DNA of 64,000 nt, taken from an uncultured Clostridia bacterium (lineage in GTDB: Bacteria; Bacillota; Clostridia; UBA1381). The notes under the pieces are model-generated. The model was not told where the DNA came from, did no database searches, and saw only the letters and a program-made list of their open reading frames with translations. The position numbers and the translations under genes are program-made. The stretch is from NCBI GenBank assembly GCA_947631085.1, contig CANRJY010000001.1, forward strand, positions 124,001-188,000, written 5' to 3'. Below, piece by piece: positions 28,040 to 37,125 of the stretch. The first letter of the stretch is position 1. Each line of letters begins with the position of its first letter.

Positions 28040-30256
28040 CTATAATAAACTCATCTGCAAATCCTCTTTTTTCAGGAAACAGCCGACCGCGGGAATGTTT
28101 TTCGTGGTGTAGTATTTCAGGTTTTCCAGTCCGCTTTCCTCCGCTCTCATCACTCTCGCTATCTTCGCGCCCTTCTTTTTGAGCGTCATAGCCTGTACGC
28201 CCTGGGTGCTCTTTGTGGCTTTGAGCGGGATTTTTTCGGTGTTGAGGCATAATACCTTGTTGTTGTCGGACATCACCACGATATCCTCGTCCTGCCCGAT
28301 AAATCGTATGTCGCATACGGGTGACTTGTCGCTGTACGCGCCGACCAGCTTTTTCCTGTTCGTTTTCGTTTCGTAATTTTTAAGCTCTACCTTCGCCATT
28401 TTGCCGTTTTCGAATGTGAAAAGCATCATGCCCGAGTAATCCGCCGTAACTACAGTATACAATATTTTCTCGTCATCTTCAAGCCCCAATATTACGGGGA
28501 GATATTCGCCCATTGTGCTGACCTTCGCGTCGGCGAGGTCGTATGTTTTCATTTTGTACGCGGCGCACTTGTTTGAGAAGAATATAAGCTCGGATTTGTT
28601 CGTCGTTTCGATCGTCTGTATAACCTCGTCGTCCTCCTTTAGCTTATGCTCGGTCGTAGTCGAGCGAAGCGATACCGCCGAGACCTTCTTTATATAGTTC
28701 CCGCGCGTGAAGAAGATCGTCAGAGCATAGTCCTCTATGTGGTGCTCCTCCTTGTATACGTCCAGATCCTCGCCGCTTATAAGCTCGGTTTTTCTGTCCT
28801 TGCCGTATTTTTTCGCGATCTCCTTAAGCTGCTTCGCGATGAGCTTTTTTATCTCTTTATCGCTCGCGAGTATGCGGTTAAGCTGCTCCAATTCCTCCAT
28901 CAGCTTTTCTATTTCGGCTGTCTTGTTTAAAATGTATTCGCGGTTCAAATTCCTCAGCTTTATTTCCGCGATATATTCCGCCTGTATCTCGTCTATGCCG
29001 AAGCCGTCCATGAGGTTGGGGACAACGTCCTGCTCGCGCTCGGTGCGGCGGATTATCGACACGGCTTTGTCTATGTCGAGCAGTATTTTTTTAAGACCTG
29101 TCAGCAGATGCAGCCTGTCGCTTTTTTTCTTTATGTCGTATTTCAGACTGTTTTTAACGCAGCCCATGCGGAAATCTATCCAGTGCAGCAGGATGTCCTT
29201 TATTCCGAGCACCATCGGGACGCTTTTTATCAGTATGTTGAAATTGCAGCTGAAGCTGTCCTCTAAAGGCGTCAGCTTGTACAGCTTTGTCATGAGCGCA
29301 TCGGGATCTGTGCCGCGCTTTAAATCGAGCGTTACCTTAAAGCCCGAAAGCCCCGTTTCGTCACGTGCGTCGGACACCTCGCGGAGCTTTCCCGCTTTGA
29401 TAAGCTCCATGATTTTGCCGATTATCGCCTCGGACGTGGTCGTGTACGGGATCTCGGTCACCTCTATGCAGTTGTTTGATCTATCGTAATTGTATCTCGC
29501 GCGGAGCTTGAAGCTGCCGCGTCCCGTTTCGTATATCGCGCGCATTTCGTCCTTGTTGTAAATGAGCTTCGCGCCGAGCGAGAAGTCGGGCGCTGGCATG
29601 ATCTCAAGCAGCTCGTCAGCCGTGACCTTGTCGCTTTTAAGGCACGCTATAGCCGCCTCGCAGACCTCGCGCAGATTGAACGAGCAGATATTGCTCGCCA
29701 TTCCGACCGCTATTCCCTGATTGGGGTTTACGAGCACGTTCGGGAACGTCACGGGGAGCAGCGTGGGCTCTTTCATTTCGCCGTCGTAGCTGTCCACGAA
29801 CGGCACCGTGTCTTTGTTTATGTCGCCGAAAAGCTCGCGGCAGATAGGCTCCAGCTTTACCTCGGTATACCTCGAAGCCGCGTACGCCATATCGCGCGAA
29901 TACTGCTTGCCGAAGTTGCCCTTCGACTCCACGAGCGGGTGCAGAAGCGACTCGTTTCCGCGCGTCAGGCGCACCATAGTTTCGTAAATCGCCGCGTCGC
30001 CGTGGGGGTTCAGCTTCATTGTCTGACCGACCACGTTCGCCGATTTCGTGAGCTTGCCGTCGAGAAGCCCCATTTTGTACATTGTGTATAGCAGTTTCCT
30101 GTGCGCGGGCTTTAAGCCGTCAATTTCGGGTATCGCGCGTGACATTATAACGCTCATCGCGTAGGGCATGAAGTTTTTTTCAAGCGTCTGCGTGACGGGC
30201 TGTTCCTCTATCGGCGCGGGGGGTGTTATGATTGGTTCTTGTTTTTTTCTTGGCAT
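28040..30256 (-). CDS. Type IIA DNA topoisomerase subunit A (ParC/GyrA-like)
   Basis: 738 residues. The breakage-reunion domain carries FMPYAMSVIMSRAIPEIDGLKPAHRK and the catalytic Tyr in AYAASRYTEVKL (about residue 128). A coiled-coil tower (about 350-490) and a beta-pinwheel C-terminal domain follow. I see no GyrA box (QRRGGKG), so a decatenating, topoisomerase IV-like activity is more likely than gyrase. AGGAG lies 10 bases before the ATG. Its partner subunit is upstream, separated by a palindromic repeat instead of being tightly coupled. Confidence 0.92.
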   Translation of the reverse strand: MPRKKQEPIITPPAPIEEQPVTQTLEKNFMPYAMSVIMSRAIPEIDGLKPAHRKLLYTMYKMGLLDGKLTKSANVVGQTMKLNPHGDAAIYETMVRLTRGNESLLHPLVESKGNFGKQYSRDMAYAASRYTEVKLEPICRELFGDINKDTVPFVDSYDGEMKEPTLLPVTFPNVLVNPNQGIAVGMASNICSFNLREVCEAAIACLKSDKVTADELLEIMPAPDFSLGAKLIYNKDEMRAIYETGRGSFKLRARYNYDRSNNCIEVTEIPYTTTSEAIIGKIMELIKAGKLREVSDARDETGLSGFKVTLDLKRGTDPDALMTKLYKLTPLEDSFSCNFNILIKSVPMVLGIKDILLHWIDFRMGCVKNSLKYDIKKKSDRLHLLTGLKKILLDIDKAVSIIRRTEREQDVVPNLMDGFGIDEIQAEYIAEIKLRNLNREYILNKTAEIEKLMEELEQLNRILASDKEIKKLIAKQLKEIAKKYGKDRKTELISGEDLDVYKEEHHIEDYALTIFFTRGNYIKKVSAVSLRSTTTEHKLKEDDEVIQTIETTNKSELIFFSNKCAAYKMKTYDLADAKVSTMGEYLPVILGLEDDEKILYTVVTADYSGMMLFTFENGKMAKVELKNYETKTNRKKLVGAYSDKSPVCDIRFIGQDEDIVVMSDNNKVLCLNTEKIPLKATKSTQGVQAMTLKKKGAKIARVMRAEESGLENLKYYTTKNIPAVGCFLKKEDLQMSLL

Positions 30257-30299
30257 GTGTGTTTTCTCCTGTTTTATTGATAGTGTCTATCATACACAT

Positions 30300-30434
30300 T
30301 TGGCTCCCCTACTAGGGGAGCTGTCAGCATAGCTGACTGAGGGGTTTATATCAATAATTTAAGCTTGTATGCTGTATTAGAAAATAACCCCTCCGACGCC
30401 TGCGGCGCCACCTCCCCTAGTAGGGGAGGCTAAA
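30300..30434. repeat. MITE-like palindromic intergenic repeat
   Basis: Two imperfect inverted arms face each other across a short AT-rich centre. Left arm: TGGCTCCCCTACTAGGGGAG with a GTCAGC-ATA-GCTGAC hairpin and TGAGGGGTT. Right arm (inverted): CTCCCCTAGTAGGGGAGG with a GACGCC/GGCGCC hairpin and AACCCCTC. Each arm is itself palindromic. It encodes no protein, starts at the stop of the B-subunit gene and fills most of the 182-base gap before the A-subunit gene. The layout is that of non-autonomous palindromic elements repeated in many clostridial genomes; only one copy is in this window. Confidence 0.75.
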
Positions 30435-30438
30435 TCAT

Positions 30439-32466
30439 CTATGATAGGTCTAACATTTCCGTGTATAACGCGCCTTTTTCGGCTATATAGTCTTTGCGTT
30501 TTTGTAAATCGTCGCCTAAGAGCATATCGAACATCATGGCGGTGCGTTCCATGCTTTCGGGGGTTACGCGGATAAGCCGGCGTGTGGCGGGGTTCATTGT
30601 CGTGAGGCTCATCATGTCGGGCTCGTTTTCGCCTAAGCCCTTAGAGCGCTTTATGTCGAAATCGTCCTTATCCTTCGACAAGCCCTCCTTCGCCAATCTT
30701 TCCACGATCGCGTCCTTTTCCGCGTCGGTGTACGCGAAAAGCTGCTCGCCCTTGCGCTTTGTTTTCGTGATAGCTATTTCGTAGAGCGGCGATTCGGCGA
30801 TATACACCTTCCCCGCTTCGATAAGCGTCGGCATAAGGCGGTAAATCATTGTGAGCACCTGAGTGCGGATATGGTAGCCGTCAACGTCCGCGTCGGTGCA
30901 GACGATAACCTTATCCCAGCGCAGACTGTTCAAATCAAAGCCGCCGAAATCCTTGTTGTGCTTTGTTTTTATCTCAACTCCGCAGCCAAGCACGCGTATC
31001 AGGTCAACTATTACGTCGCTTTTGAAAATCTTCGGATAGTCGGCTTTAAGGCAGTTTAAAATCTTTCCGCGAAGCGGCATTACAGCCTGGAACGACGCGT
31101 CTCTCGCAAGCTTTACCGAGCCGAGCGCCGAGTCGCCCTCCACTATATAGACCTCGCATTTCGACGGATCCTTTAATCTGCACGGTACGAATTTTTCCAC
31201 CTTGTTCGTAACGTCCATTGAGCCCGAGAGCTTCTTTTTTATGTCTATTCTCGCGCTCTCCGCCTTTTCTCGGCTGCGCTTGTTGACGAGCACCTGATTT
31301 GCGATTTTTTCCGCGTCGTTTTTGTTCTCGATGAAATATACCTCGAGCTGCGCGCGGAGAAATTCCGTCATAGCGTCCTGGATAAACTTGTTGTTTATCG
31401 CCTTTTTGGTCTGATTTTCGTAGCTTGTCTGCGTCGAAAACGAGTTTATCACAAGCGCGAGACTGTCGGCGACGTCGTTGAAGTTTATTTTCGATTCGTT
31501 CTTATTATATTTGTTGTTTTGCTTTAAATACCTGTCGATCGCGTACACGAACGCGTTTTTTACAGCCTTATCGGGCGAGCCGCCGTGCTCTAAGTAGCTT
31601 GAGTTGTGGTAGTATTCGAGCATATTTACGTCGTTTGAGAAACAGAACGCTATCTGCATTTTCATTTTATAGTCGTCCTTGTCCTCCCTGTCGCGTCCGC
31701 TGCGCTCGGTTTCCCACGTCACAACGTCGGTGAGACGCTTTTCGCCCACCGCGCCGCTCACATAATCGACTATGCCGTTTTCGTAGTAATACTCGTACAT
31801 TTCCATACCGGTTTCCGTTTCGTTGTACAGAATGAACTTAATTCCGGCATTGACCATAGCCTGCTTATTTAATACGTCTTGATAAAATTCGAGCGGTATT
31901 TTAATATCGGTGAAAACCTCGGTATCGGGGCGCCATTTCTGAATTGAACCCGTCTGAACGCTTCTTGTCGGCTCTTTTTGAAGCCCGCCTATGTTTTCGC
32001 CCTTCTCGAAATGCAGCGTATACTTCGTTTTGTCGCGCACGACGGTTACGTCCATGTACTCGCTCGAATACTGCGTCGCGCACGCGCCCAAACCGTTTAA
32101 GCCTAAGCTGTACTCGTATGTGCCGCCGTCGTTGTTGTTGTACTTGCCGCCCGCGTACAGCTCGCAGTAGACAAGCTCCCAGTTGAATTTATTTTCCTTT
32201 TCGTTAAAATCGAGCGGTATGCCGCGTCCGTGGTCGCGCACCTCTATTGAGCGGTCCATAAAACGCGTTATCTCTATAAGACTGCCGAAGCCCTCTCTCG
32301 CTTCGTCGATCGAATTTGAAAGTATCTCAAAAAACGAGTGCTCGCAGCCCTCCAGCCCGTCCGAGCCGAATATGACCGCCGGACGCTTTCTAACTCTGTC
32401 CGCGCCCTTTAGCATTGATATACTGTCGTTTCCGTATTCCTGTTTCTTTTGCTTTCCTTTAGGCAT
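30439..32466 (-). CDS. Type IIA DNA topoisomerase subunit B (ParE/GyrB-like)
   Basis: 675 residues. GHKL ATPase motifs are present (EILSNSIDEAREG, RDHGRGIP, YEYSLGLNGLGACATQY), followed by the transducer and the TOPRIM domain, where EGDSALGSVK replaces the canonical EGDSAGGSAK, with DADVDGYHI for magnesium. With subunit A it forms an ATP-dependent topoisomerase. The start is moved from 32493 to the ATG at 32466, which has GGGAGG at 6-7 bases. Its own promoter lies at 32526-32555. The Gly-to-Leu change suggests a divergent paralogue, not the main GyrB. Confidence 0.92.
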   Translation of the reverse strand: MPKGKQKKQEYGNDSISMLKGADRVRKRPAVIFGSDGLEGCEHSFFEILSNSIDEAREGFGSLIEITRFMDRSIEVRDHGRGIPLDFNEKENKFNWELVYCELYAGGKYNNNDGGTYEYSLGLNGLGACATQYSSEYMDVTVVRDKTKYTLHFEKGENIGGLQKEPTRSVQTGSIQKWRPDTEVFTDIKIPLEFYQDVLNKQAMVNAGIKFILYNETETGMEMYEYYYENGIVDYVSGAVGEKRLTDVVTWETERSGRDREDKDDYKMKMQIAFCFSNDVNMLEYYHNSSYLEHGGSPDKAVKNAFVYAIDRYLKQNNKYNKNESKINFNDVADSLALVINSFSTQTSYENQTKKAINNKFIQDAMTEFLRAQLEVYFIENKNDAEKIANQVLVNKRSREKAESARIDIKKKLSGSMDVTNKVEKFVPCRLKDPSKCEVYIVEGDSALGSVKLARDASFQAVMPLRGKILNCLKADYPKIFKSDVIVDLIRVLGCGVEIKTKHNKDFGGFDLNSLRWDKVIVCTDADVDGYHIRTQVLTMIYRLMPTLIEAGKVYIAESPLYEIAITKTKRKGEQLFAYTDAEKDAIVERLAKEGLSKDKDDFDIKRSKGLGENEPDMMSLTTMNPATRRLIRVTPESMERTAMMFDMLLGDDLQKRKDYIAEKGALYTEMLDLS

Positions 32467-32525
32467 ATTATCCTCCCTGCCAATTCTTACCATCTATATG
32501 TTGTGGCAATATTTCAACATTATAT

Positions 32526-32555
32526 ATTATACCACCATAGATATTGTTTTGTCAA
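32526..32555 (-). promoter_or_regulatory. Promoter of the topoisomerase operon
   Basis: Minus strand TTGACA, 18 bases, TATAAT; both boxes perfect. It probably heads the long minus-strand run toward citrate synthase. Confidence 0.8.
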
Positions 32556-32620
32556 AGCCTAATTGGTGTTTTATATTAAATGAACATTACAATTATGTTA
32601 CGTTCGAAAGCAATCTATAT

Positions 32621-32657
32621 TAAAACAGCACGAAAATCAATTTTCCGCGCTGTTTTC
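32621..32657 (-). terminator. Terminator of the GH2 gene
   Basis: AAAACAGC...GCTGTTTT with an inner GAAAAT/ATTTTC stem, immediately after the GH2 stop on the minus strand and followed by TTTT. Confidence 0.75.
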
Positions 32658-32662
32658 CTTAT

Positions 32663-35065
32663 TCAATTCTTTTGTATGTCTATGATACACATATCTCCCT
32701 CTGCCGCGTCCGTTTGCGCCTCTATTTTTATTTCTCCGTCGTCCGCCGCCTTTATAAGCACTTGACATAACCCGTTAAACGCGCGTCTTATCGGTACTTT
32801 TTCCGATTCATGGCTTCCCGGATCACCGTTTCCCGTGCCGAGGAGAGTTCCGCCGCTGATTTTAAACCTGATTTCATTATCCGCCGTCGGAACCGTTCTT
32901 CCGTTTCTGTCAGCAACGCGCACATTTATTATCGCCGTTTCGCCGACGCGCACGGATTTTTTGTACGGCGTAAGTATGATTCGACTCGGCGCGAGCGTGG
33001 TGGAAACCAATTCGTCCATAACCGCCTCGCCGTTTTTATAGCCTATAGCTCTGAGTCCCCCGGGCTCGTAGATTACGTTTTCCCAGCACAAATACCAATT
33101 TCTTTCAACCGCTTTTTTACCATAGCTTCTGCCGTTTACAAAAATTTCGACCTCGTCAAGATTGCTGTAACAATAAACATTTATAGGCTTTCCTTCTTTT
33201 CCGATATGATTCCAGTGCGGAAAAACATGCATGACAGGCTCATCTGTCCACCAGCTCTTATAGTAGTAAAAATTATCCTTTGGGAAACCGCAGTAATCAA
33301 GTATGCCAAACTGCGAATATACCGCCGGATAAGCAAGCGGCGTCGGCTCGCCTCGGTAATCCAGTCCTGTCCACAGAAAAATACCCGCGAGATACGGTCT
33401 TTCGGCGAAATATTTCCAGTCGGTTTCGCCGATGTCCTTTTTAACTGCCTTCATCCCGCTTTTTACCTTCGTCTCATTGTCGGGATCGTACACGCAGTAT
33501 TGTCCGCGCGTTTCGTCCGTTTCACAGCAGCCGCGCGTACCGCTGTTGGATGTGGCTTCGGTTATAATTATCGGCTGCTCCGGCATCCGCTCGTGATAGT
33601 CGTCCCACGCCTTTCGGCAATAGTTAAATCCCATTATATCAAGATTTTTCGTGACCGGAATATATGACGCGGCGTTATCGAAGCGCTGCTCGCCGTTCCA
33701 GCATACGACCGCCGAGGTGATCGGACGCGTGCCGTCGAGCTTGTATATCTCCGCCTTCATTGTAAGCGTAGTCCGAGCGGTTTCGGGTCTGTCCTGAGAG
33801 AAAATTTCCTCGTTGCCGATGCCAAGCAGGAACACAGACGGATGATTTCTCACAGTTCTTACCATAGTTCTGAGCGCCTCCAAATCCTCCGGCGCGCTTG
33901 ACATTCTTCTTGTTTCGCTGAATACAAGCATTCCCAGTCTGTCACAAATATCCAGCACCGCCGGCGACGGCTGATGATGCGCCGAACGGTACGCGTTCGC
34001 GCCCATTGACTTCATCTGCGCTATCCTGTATTCCCATACGCTGTCGGGTATGCCTATTCCGACTCCCGCGTGGTCATGATGGCAGCACAATCCCTGAACG
34101 CGCACATGCTTGCCGTTCAAGTAAAAGCCATTGTCCGCGGTGAATTTTATATCGCGTATGCCGAAGCTTGTGATCTCCTCGTCGGCAAGCTCGCCGTCAG
34201 CATAAATTTCCGTTTTCAGACTGTACAAATACGGATTTTCCAATCCCCACAAATTCACGTTCTTAACGCTCACACTCCGGCTGCAGACTGTCCTTCCCCA
34301 CGCTTCCGCAGTTATTTCCGATCGAGCGCACGCTGTTTTGTTTCCGTCCGCATCGATGACATATGAGCATACGCTCACATTGACATCCTCGCGGCGCTTA
34401 TTTTCGATTTCGGTTTTTATGTTAACCTCGGCGGTCAGCTCGTCCAAATTCGGTTTCGCCGTGACAAATACGCCGAGCGGAGCGATATGGACGCTGTCTT
34501 TTACTTCAAGCCACACATGGCGGTATATTCCGCCGCCTTCGTACCACCATCCCTCGCGTCCGCGCGAATCAACGCGCACCGCGATAAGGTTGCTGCCTCC
34601 GAAATTCACAAAATCAGTGATATCAAAATAAAAGCCCGTATATCCCGTTTTGTGCGAGCCTACATAATATTCGTTCACATAAACCGCGCTGTCGCGGAAC
34701 ACTCCGTCAAAATGGATATATACCTGCCTGTCTGCCGAATCCTCGGGAATATCAAAATGCTTTCTGTACCATCCCACGCCGCCCTCAAGCGATCCGCCGG
34801 CAAGATGACGGCTGTCTATGCTCTCCATTTCTGGTATCCTTTGCATATCGGTATTCCCCGCTCTTTTTTGCGTGTAATCGCCCTCCGACACAAAATCGTG
34901 AGGCAGATCCACCGAGCGCCATTTTAAATCGTCAAACGAAATTGACGCGCCGCCGAAGCTGTACGCACGCGCCTTTGCGCCTCCCCAGCCGTCCTCGCTC
35001 GTCTTGGGATGAAGATCTCCCAAATAGAATTTCCAGTTATCGTCAAAATTTATTTTCGCGCACAT
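32663..35065 (-). CDS. Glycoside hydrolase family 2, beta-galactosidase-like
   Basis: 800 residues from the chosen start, no signal peptide. The sugar-binding domain (about 1-185) contains WRSVDLPHDFVSEG; an immunoglobulin-like domain and the TIM barrel follow, with the acid/base in GIGNEEIFSQ (about E419) and nucleophile in IITEATSNSG (about E503). The C-terminal half has a DUF4982-type beta domain (CYSNLDEVEIFVNGRSYG) and a further immunoglobulin-like domain. This is the GalB-like GH2 layout. The ORF track begins at 35119, but that lies inside the promoter; MCAKINF at 35065 has GGAGAAGAG upstream. It is divergent from the DUF6062-GH88 operon, suggesting shared use in uronic-acid- or galactose-containing glycan breakdown. 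Confidence 0.92.
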   Translation of the reverse strand: MCAKINFDDNWKFYLGDLHPKTSEDGWGGAKARAYSFGGASISFDDLKWRSVDLPHDFVSEGDYTQKRAGNTDMQRIPEMESIDSRHLAGGSLEGGVGWYRKHFDIPEDSADRQVYIHFDGVFRDSAVYVNEYYVGSHKTGYTGFYFDITDFVNFGGSNLIAVRVDSRGREGWWYEGGGIYRHVWLEVKDSVHIAPLGVFVTAKPNLDELTAEVNIKTEIENKRREDVNVSVCSYVIDADGNKTACARSEITAEAWGRTVCSRSVSVKNVNLWGLENPYLYSLKTEIYADGELADEEITSFGIRDIKFTADNGFYLNGKHVRVQGLCCHHDHAGVGIGIPDSVWEYRIAQMKSMGANAYRSAHHQPSPAVLDICDRLGMLVFSETRRMSSAPEDLEALRTMVRTVRNHPSVFLLGIGNEEIFSQDRPETARTTLTMKAEIYKLDGTRPITSAVVCWNGEQRFDNAASYIPVTKNLDIMGFNYCRKAWDDYHERMPEQPIIITEATSNSGTRGCCETDETRGQYCVYDPDNETKVKSGMKAVKKDIGETDWKYFAERPYLAGIFLWTGLDYRGEPTPLAYPAVYSQFGILDYCGFPKDNFYYYKSWWTDEPVMHVFPHWNHIGKEGKPINVYCYSNLDEVEIFVNGRSYGKKAVERNWYLCWENVIYEPGGLRAIGYKNGEAVMDELVSTTLAPSRIILTPYKKSVRVGETAIINVRVADRNGRTVPTADNEIRFKISGGTLLGTGNGDPGSHESEKVPIRRAFNGLCQVLIKAADDGEIKIEAQTDAAEGDMCIIDIQKN

Positions 35066-35100
35066 GGTTCTCTTCTCCGTTTTCATGTTTTTACAGCGCA

Positions 35101-35129
35101 AGTATACCATAGTTTTCATGTTAAGTCAA
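35101..35129 (-). promoter_or_regulatory. Promoter of the GH2 gene
   Basis: Minus strand TTGACT, 17 bases, TATACT with an extended TG. It overlaps the first codons of the ORF-track version of GH2, showing that the true start lies downstream. Confidence 0.8.
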
Positions 35130-35154
35130 TACGCGCCCATGAATAAATTAGCGA

Positions 35155-35183
35155 TTGACAGCCCCAAAAAAGTGATATATAAT
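35155..35183 (+). promoter_or_regulatory. Consensus promoter of the DUF6062-GH88 operon
   Basis: TTGACA, 17 bases, TATAAT: a perfect sigma-A promoter, 36 bases before the GTG start. It stands back to back with the GH2 promoter, 25 bases apart. Confidence 0.88.
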
Positions 35184-35218
35184 AAAAACATACAATATCT
35201 GCGTTTGGAGGGAAAAAC

Positions 35219-35971
35219 GTGAAAGAAAAAATATATACAATCCCCGTAAATGAGGTGTACGACACAGACTGCGAATGTCCGCTTTGTCTTTTGGAGGGAA
35301 GGCTCGAAACCGAAGCGGTAGACTACGCGCTCGGAGCGGCTATGATGGAGCCGGATTATCGTATCGAATCAAACGATAAGGGCTACTGCAACAAACATTA
35401 CAAGGAAATGTTTGCCCGTCAAAACAAGCTGAGTCTCGCGCTTGTGCTTGACACTCATTTGGAGGAGATACGCAAAAAGCTTGCCAAATTCGAAAAACAG
35501 GCTATGGCTCTCGACGGTGCCAAGGGAGGTCTTTTCAAAAAGAGCGGCGCGGCAGAGGTCGCGGCGAAGCTCGCCGAGGAGCACAGGAAAATCGAGGACG
35601 GATGCATGGTCTGCCAAAAGGTCAATAAAACTATGGCGCGCTACATTGACGTGCTTCTGTATATGTGGGCAAACGACGACGCATTCAGAGTAAAGTTTGA
35701 AAAATCAAAGGGCGTATGTCTGAAGCATTCGCGCATGCTTTTGGAAAACTGCGAAAAATCGCTCAAGGACGCTCAGGCTGCCGCCTTTGTCGCGGCGCTT
35801 TACAAAAAACAGTCGGCGGAGCTTAAACGTATTCAGGATGATATACATAAATTCACGCTTAAATTCGATTACCGCCATAAGGATATGGAATGGGGTACGG
35901 CTCAGGACGCGCCTATACGCACCATTGAAAAAATTTCTGGCTATATTCACACGCCCGATGAAAATAAATAA
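35219..35971 (+). CDS. DUF6062 family protein
   Basis: 250 residues, cytoplasmic. It begins at a GTG with GGAGGG 6 bases upstream. Four cysteine/histidine clusters can be seen: CECPLCL (about 18-24), GYCNKHYKEM, GCMVCQKV, and GVCLKHSRMLLENC. These two CxxC...CxxH-like sets suggest two metal-binding sites. The rest is helical with a charged, possibly coiled-coil middle. The family has no known function. It is 12 bases upstream of the GH88 gene under a consensus promoter, so it is expressed strongly together with it. Confidence 0.72.
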   Translation: MKEKIYTIPVNEVYDTDCECPLCLLEGRLETEAVDYALGAAMMEPDYRIESNDKGYCNKHYKEMFARQNKLSLALVLDTHLEEIRKKLAKFEKQAMALDGAKGGLFKKSGAAEVAAKLAEEHRKIEDGCMVCQKVNKTMARYIDVLLYMWANDDAFRVKFEKSKGVCLKHSRMLLENCEKSLKDAQAAAFVAALYKKQSAELKRIQDDIHKFTLKFDYRHKDMEWGTAQDAPIRTIEKISGYIHTPDENK

Positions 35972-35983
35972 CGGAGGCTTTAT

Positions 35984-37093
35984 ATGACTGATAATTGGAT
36001 AAACGAAACATGGGACAAAATCAAATTAAAAATGCGCAAAACGGCGGAGAGAAATCAGAATACTCTTCCCTACACCGCCGTCAACGGACATTACGACAAC
36101 CGGTACGAAACGGATGTGAGCTGGTGGACAAACGGCTTTTGGCCCGGGCTGATGTGGCTTATGTACAGCGCTGAAGCAGGCGAAGTATACAAAACCGCCG
36201 CCGAAAGCAGCGAGAAGCTTCTCGACAAGGCTATGGAAAATTTCAACGACCTTATGCATGATGTGGGATTTATGTGGCACATCTCGGCAGGCGCTGACTA
36301 CCGCCTTACGGGCAATAAGGATTCTCTCAGACGCGTTATGCACGCGGCAAATCTGCTTGCCGGCAGATATAACATAAACGGACGCTTCATCCGCGCCTGG
36401 AACGGCGATATGTACGGCTGGGCGATTATCGATTGCATGATGAATTTGCCGCTTCTCTATTTCGCCAGCCGCGAAACAGGCGATAACCGTTTTTACGACA
36501 TCGCCGTAAGTCACGCTGACACAACCATGAAAAATCATATCCGCCCCGACGGCAGCGCACGGCATATAATAAATTACGATACGCACACAGGCGAAGTCCT
36601 CGAGGTTATGGGCGGACAAGGCTACGACGAGCATTCGTCCTGGTCGCGCGGTCAGGCATGGGCGCTTTACGGCTTCGCGCTTTCCTATAAGCATACCGGA
36701 GATAAAAAGTATCTCGATACGGCAAAACGCGTCGCGCACTATTTCATTTCCTGCATATGCGGCGACTGGCTTCCGCGCTGCGATTTCCGCGCGCCGGAGG
36801 AACCCGTCATATACGATTCCACCGCCGGAGCGTGCGCCGCATGCGGACTGCTGGAAATAGCGGACAATGTGCTGGAAAATGAAAAGCGCGTATACTACAG
36901 CGCCGCTGTAAATATTTTAAAGTCCATGGACGCAAAATTCTGCGATTGGGATCCCGAAAGAGATTCCATACTCCAATACGGTACCGAGCGTTACCACGGC
37001 GAGAGCGGAAGACACATTCCCATTATCTACGGAGATTATTTCTTTGTGGAGGCAATCTACAGATTAAAAGGATTTAAACCGATATTTTGGTAA
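35984..37093 (+). CDS. GH88 unsaturated glucuronyl/galacturonyl hydrolase
   Basis: 369 residues, an (alpha/alpha)6 barrel with no signal peptide. Signatures are DVSWWTNGFWPGLMW, LMHDVGFMW (the Asp that hydrates the unsaturated ring), WNGDMYGWAIIDCMMNLPLL, and SWSRGQAWALYGFAL. It removes the 4,5-unsaturated uronic acid left by polysaccharide lyases from pectin-type oligosaccharides. ACGGAGG precedes the ATG. With the divergent GH2 it points to cytoplasmic processing of uronic-acid oligomers. Confidence 0.94.
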   Translation: MTDNWINETWDKIKLKMRKTAERNQNTLPYTAVNGHYDNRYETDVSWWTNGFWPGLMWLMYSAEAGEVYKTAAESSEKLLDKAMENFNDLMHDVGFMWHISAGADYRLTGNKDSLRRVMHAANLLAGRYNINGRFIRAWNGDMYGWAIIDCMMNLPLLYFASRETGDNRFYDIAVSHADTTMKNHIRPDGSARHIINYDTHTGEVLEVMGGQGYDEHSSWSRGQAWALYGFALSYKHTGDKKYLDTAKRVAHYFISCICGDWLPRCDFRAPEEPVIYDSTAGACAACGLLEIADNVLENEKRVYYSAAVNILKSMDAKFCDWDPERDSILQYGTERYHGESGRHIPIIYGDYFFVEAIYRLKGFKPIFW

Positions 37094-37096
37094 AAT

Positions 37097-37125
37097 TCAG
37101 GGCGGTCGTTATGACCGCCCTTTCT
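37097..37125. terminator. Terminator between GH88 and sortase genes
   Basis: AGGGCGGTC, 4-base loop, GACCGCCCT followed by TTTCTATTCCGTTTTT on the plus strand. The sortase stop lies just beyond, so it may serve both convergent genes. Confidence 0.85.

Noticed and set aside
28737-29489. Plus-strand ORF of 250 residues opposite topoisomerase A
   Set aside because: Ser/Leu-rich shadow of the coiled-coil tower; looks hydrophobic only because of strand complement.
32810-33667. Plus-strand ORF of 285 residues opposite GH2
   Set aside because: Shadow of a conserved GH2 catalytic region, no family motif.
35066-35119. Upstream start (MKTMVYLRCKN) of the second GH2
   Set aside because: It lies in the -10/-35 region of the promoter; the ATG at 35065 has its own ribosome site.
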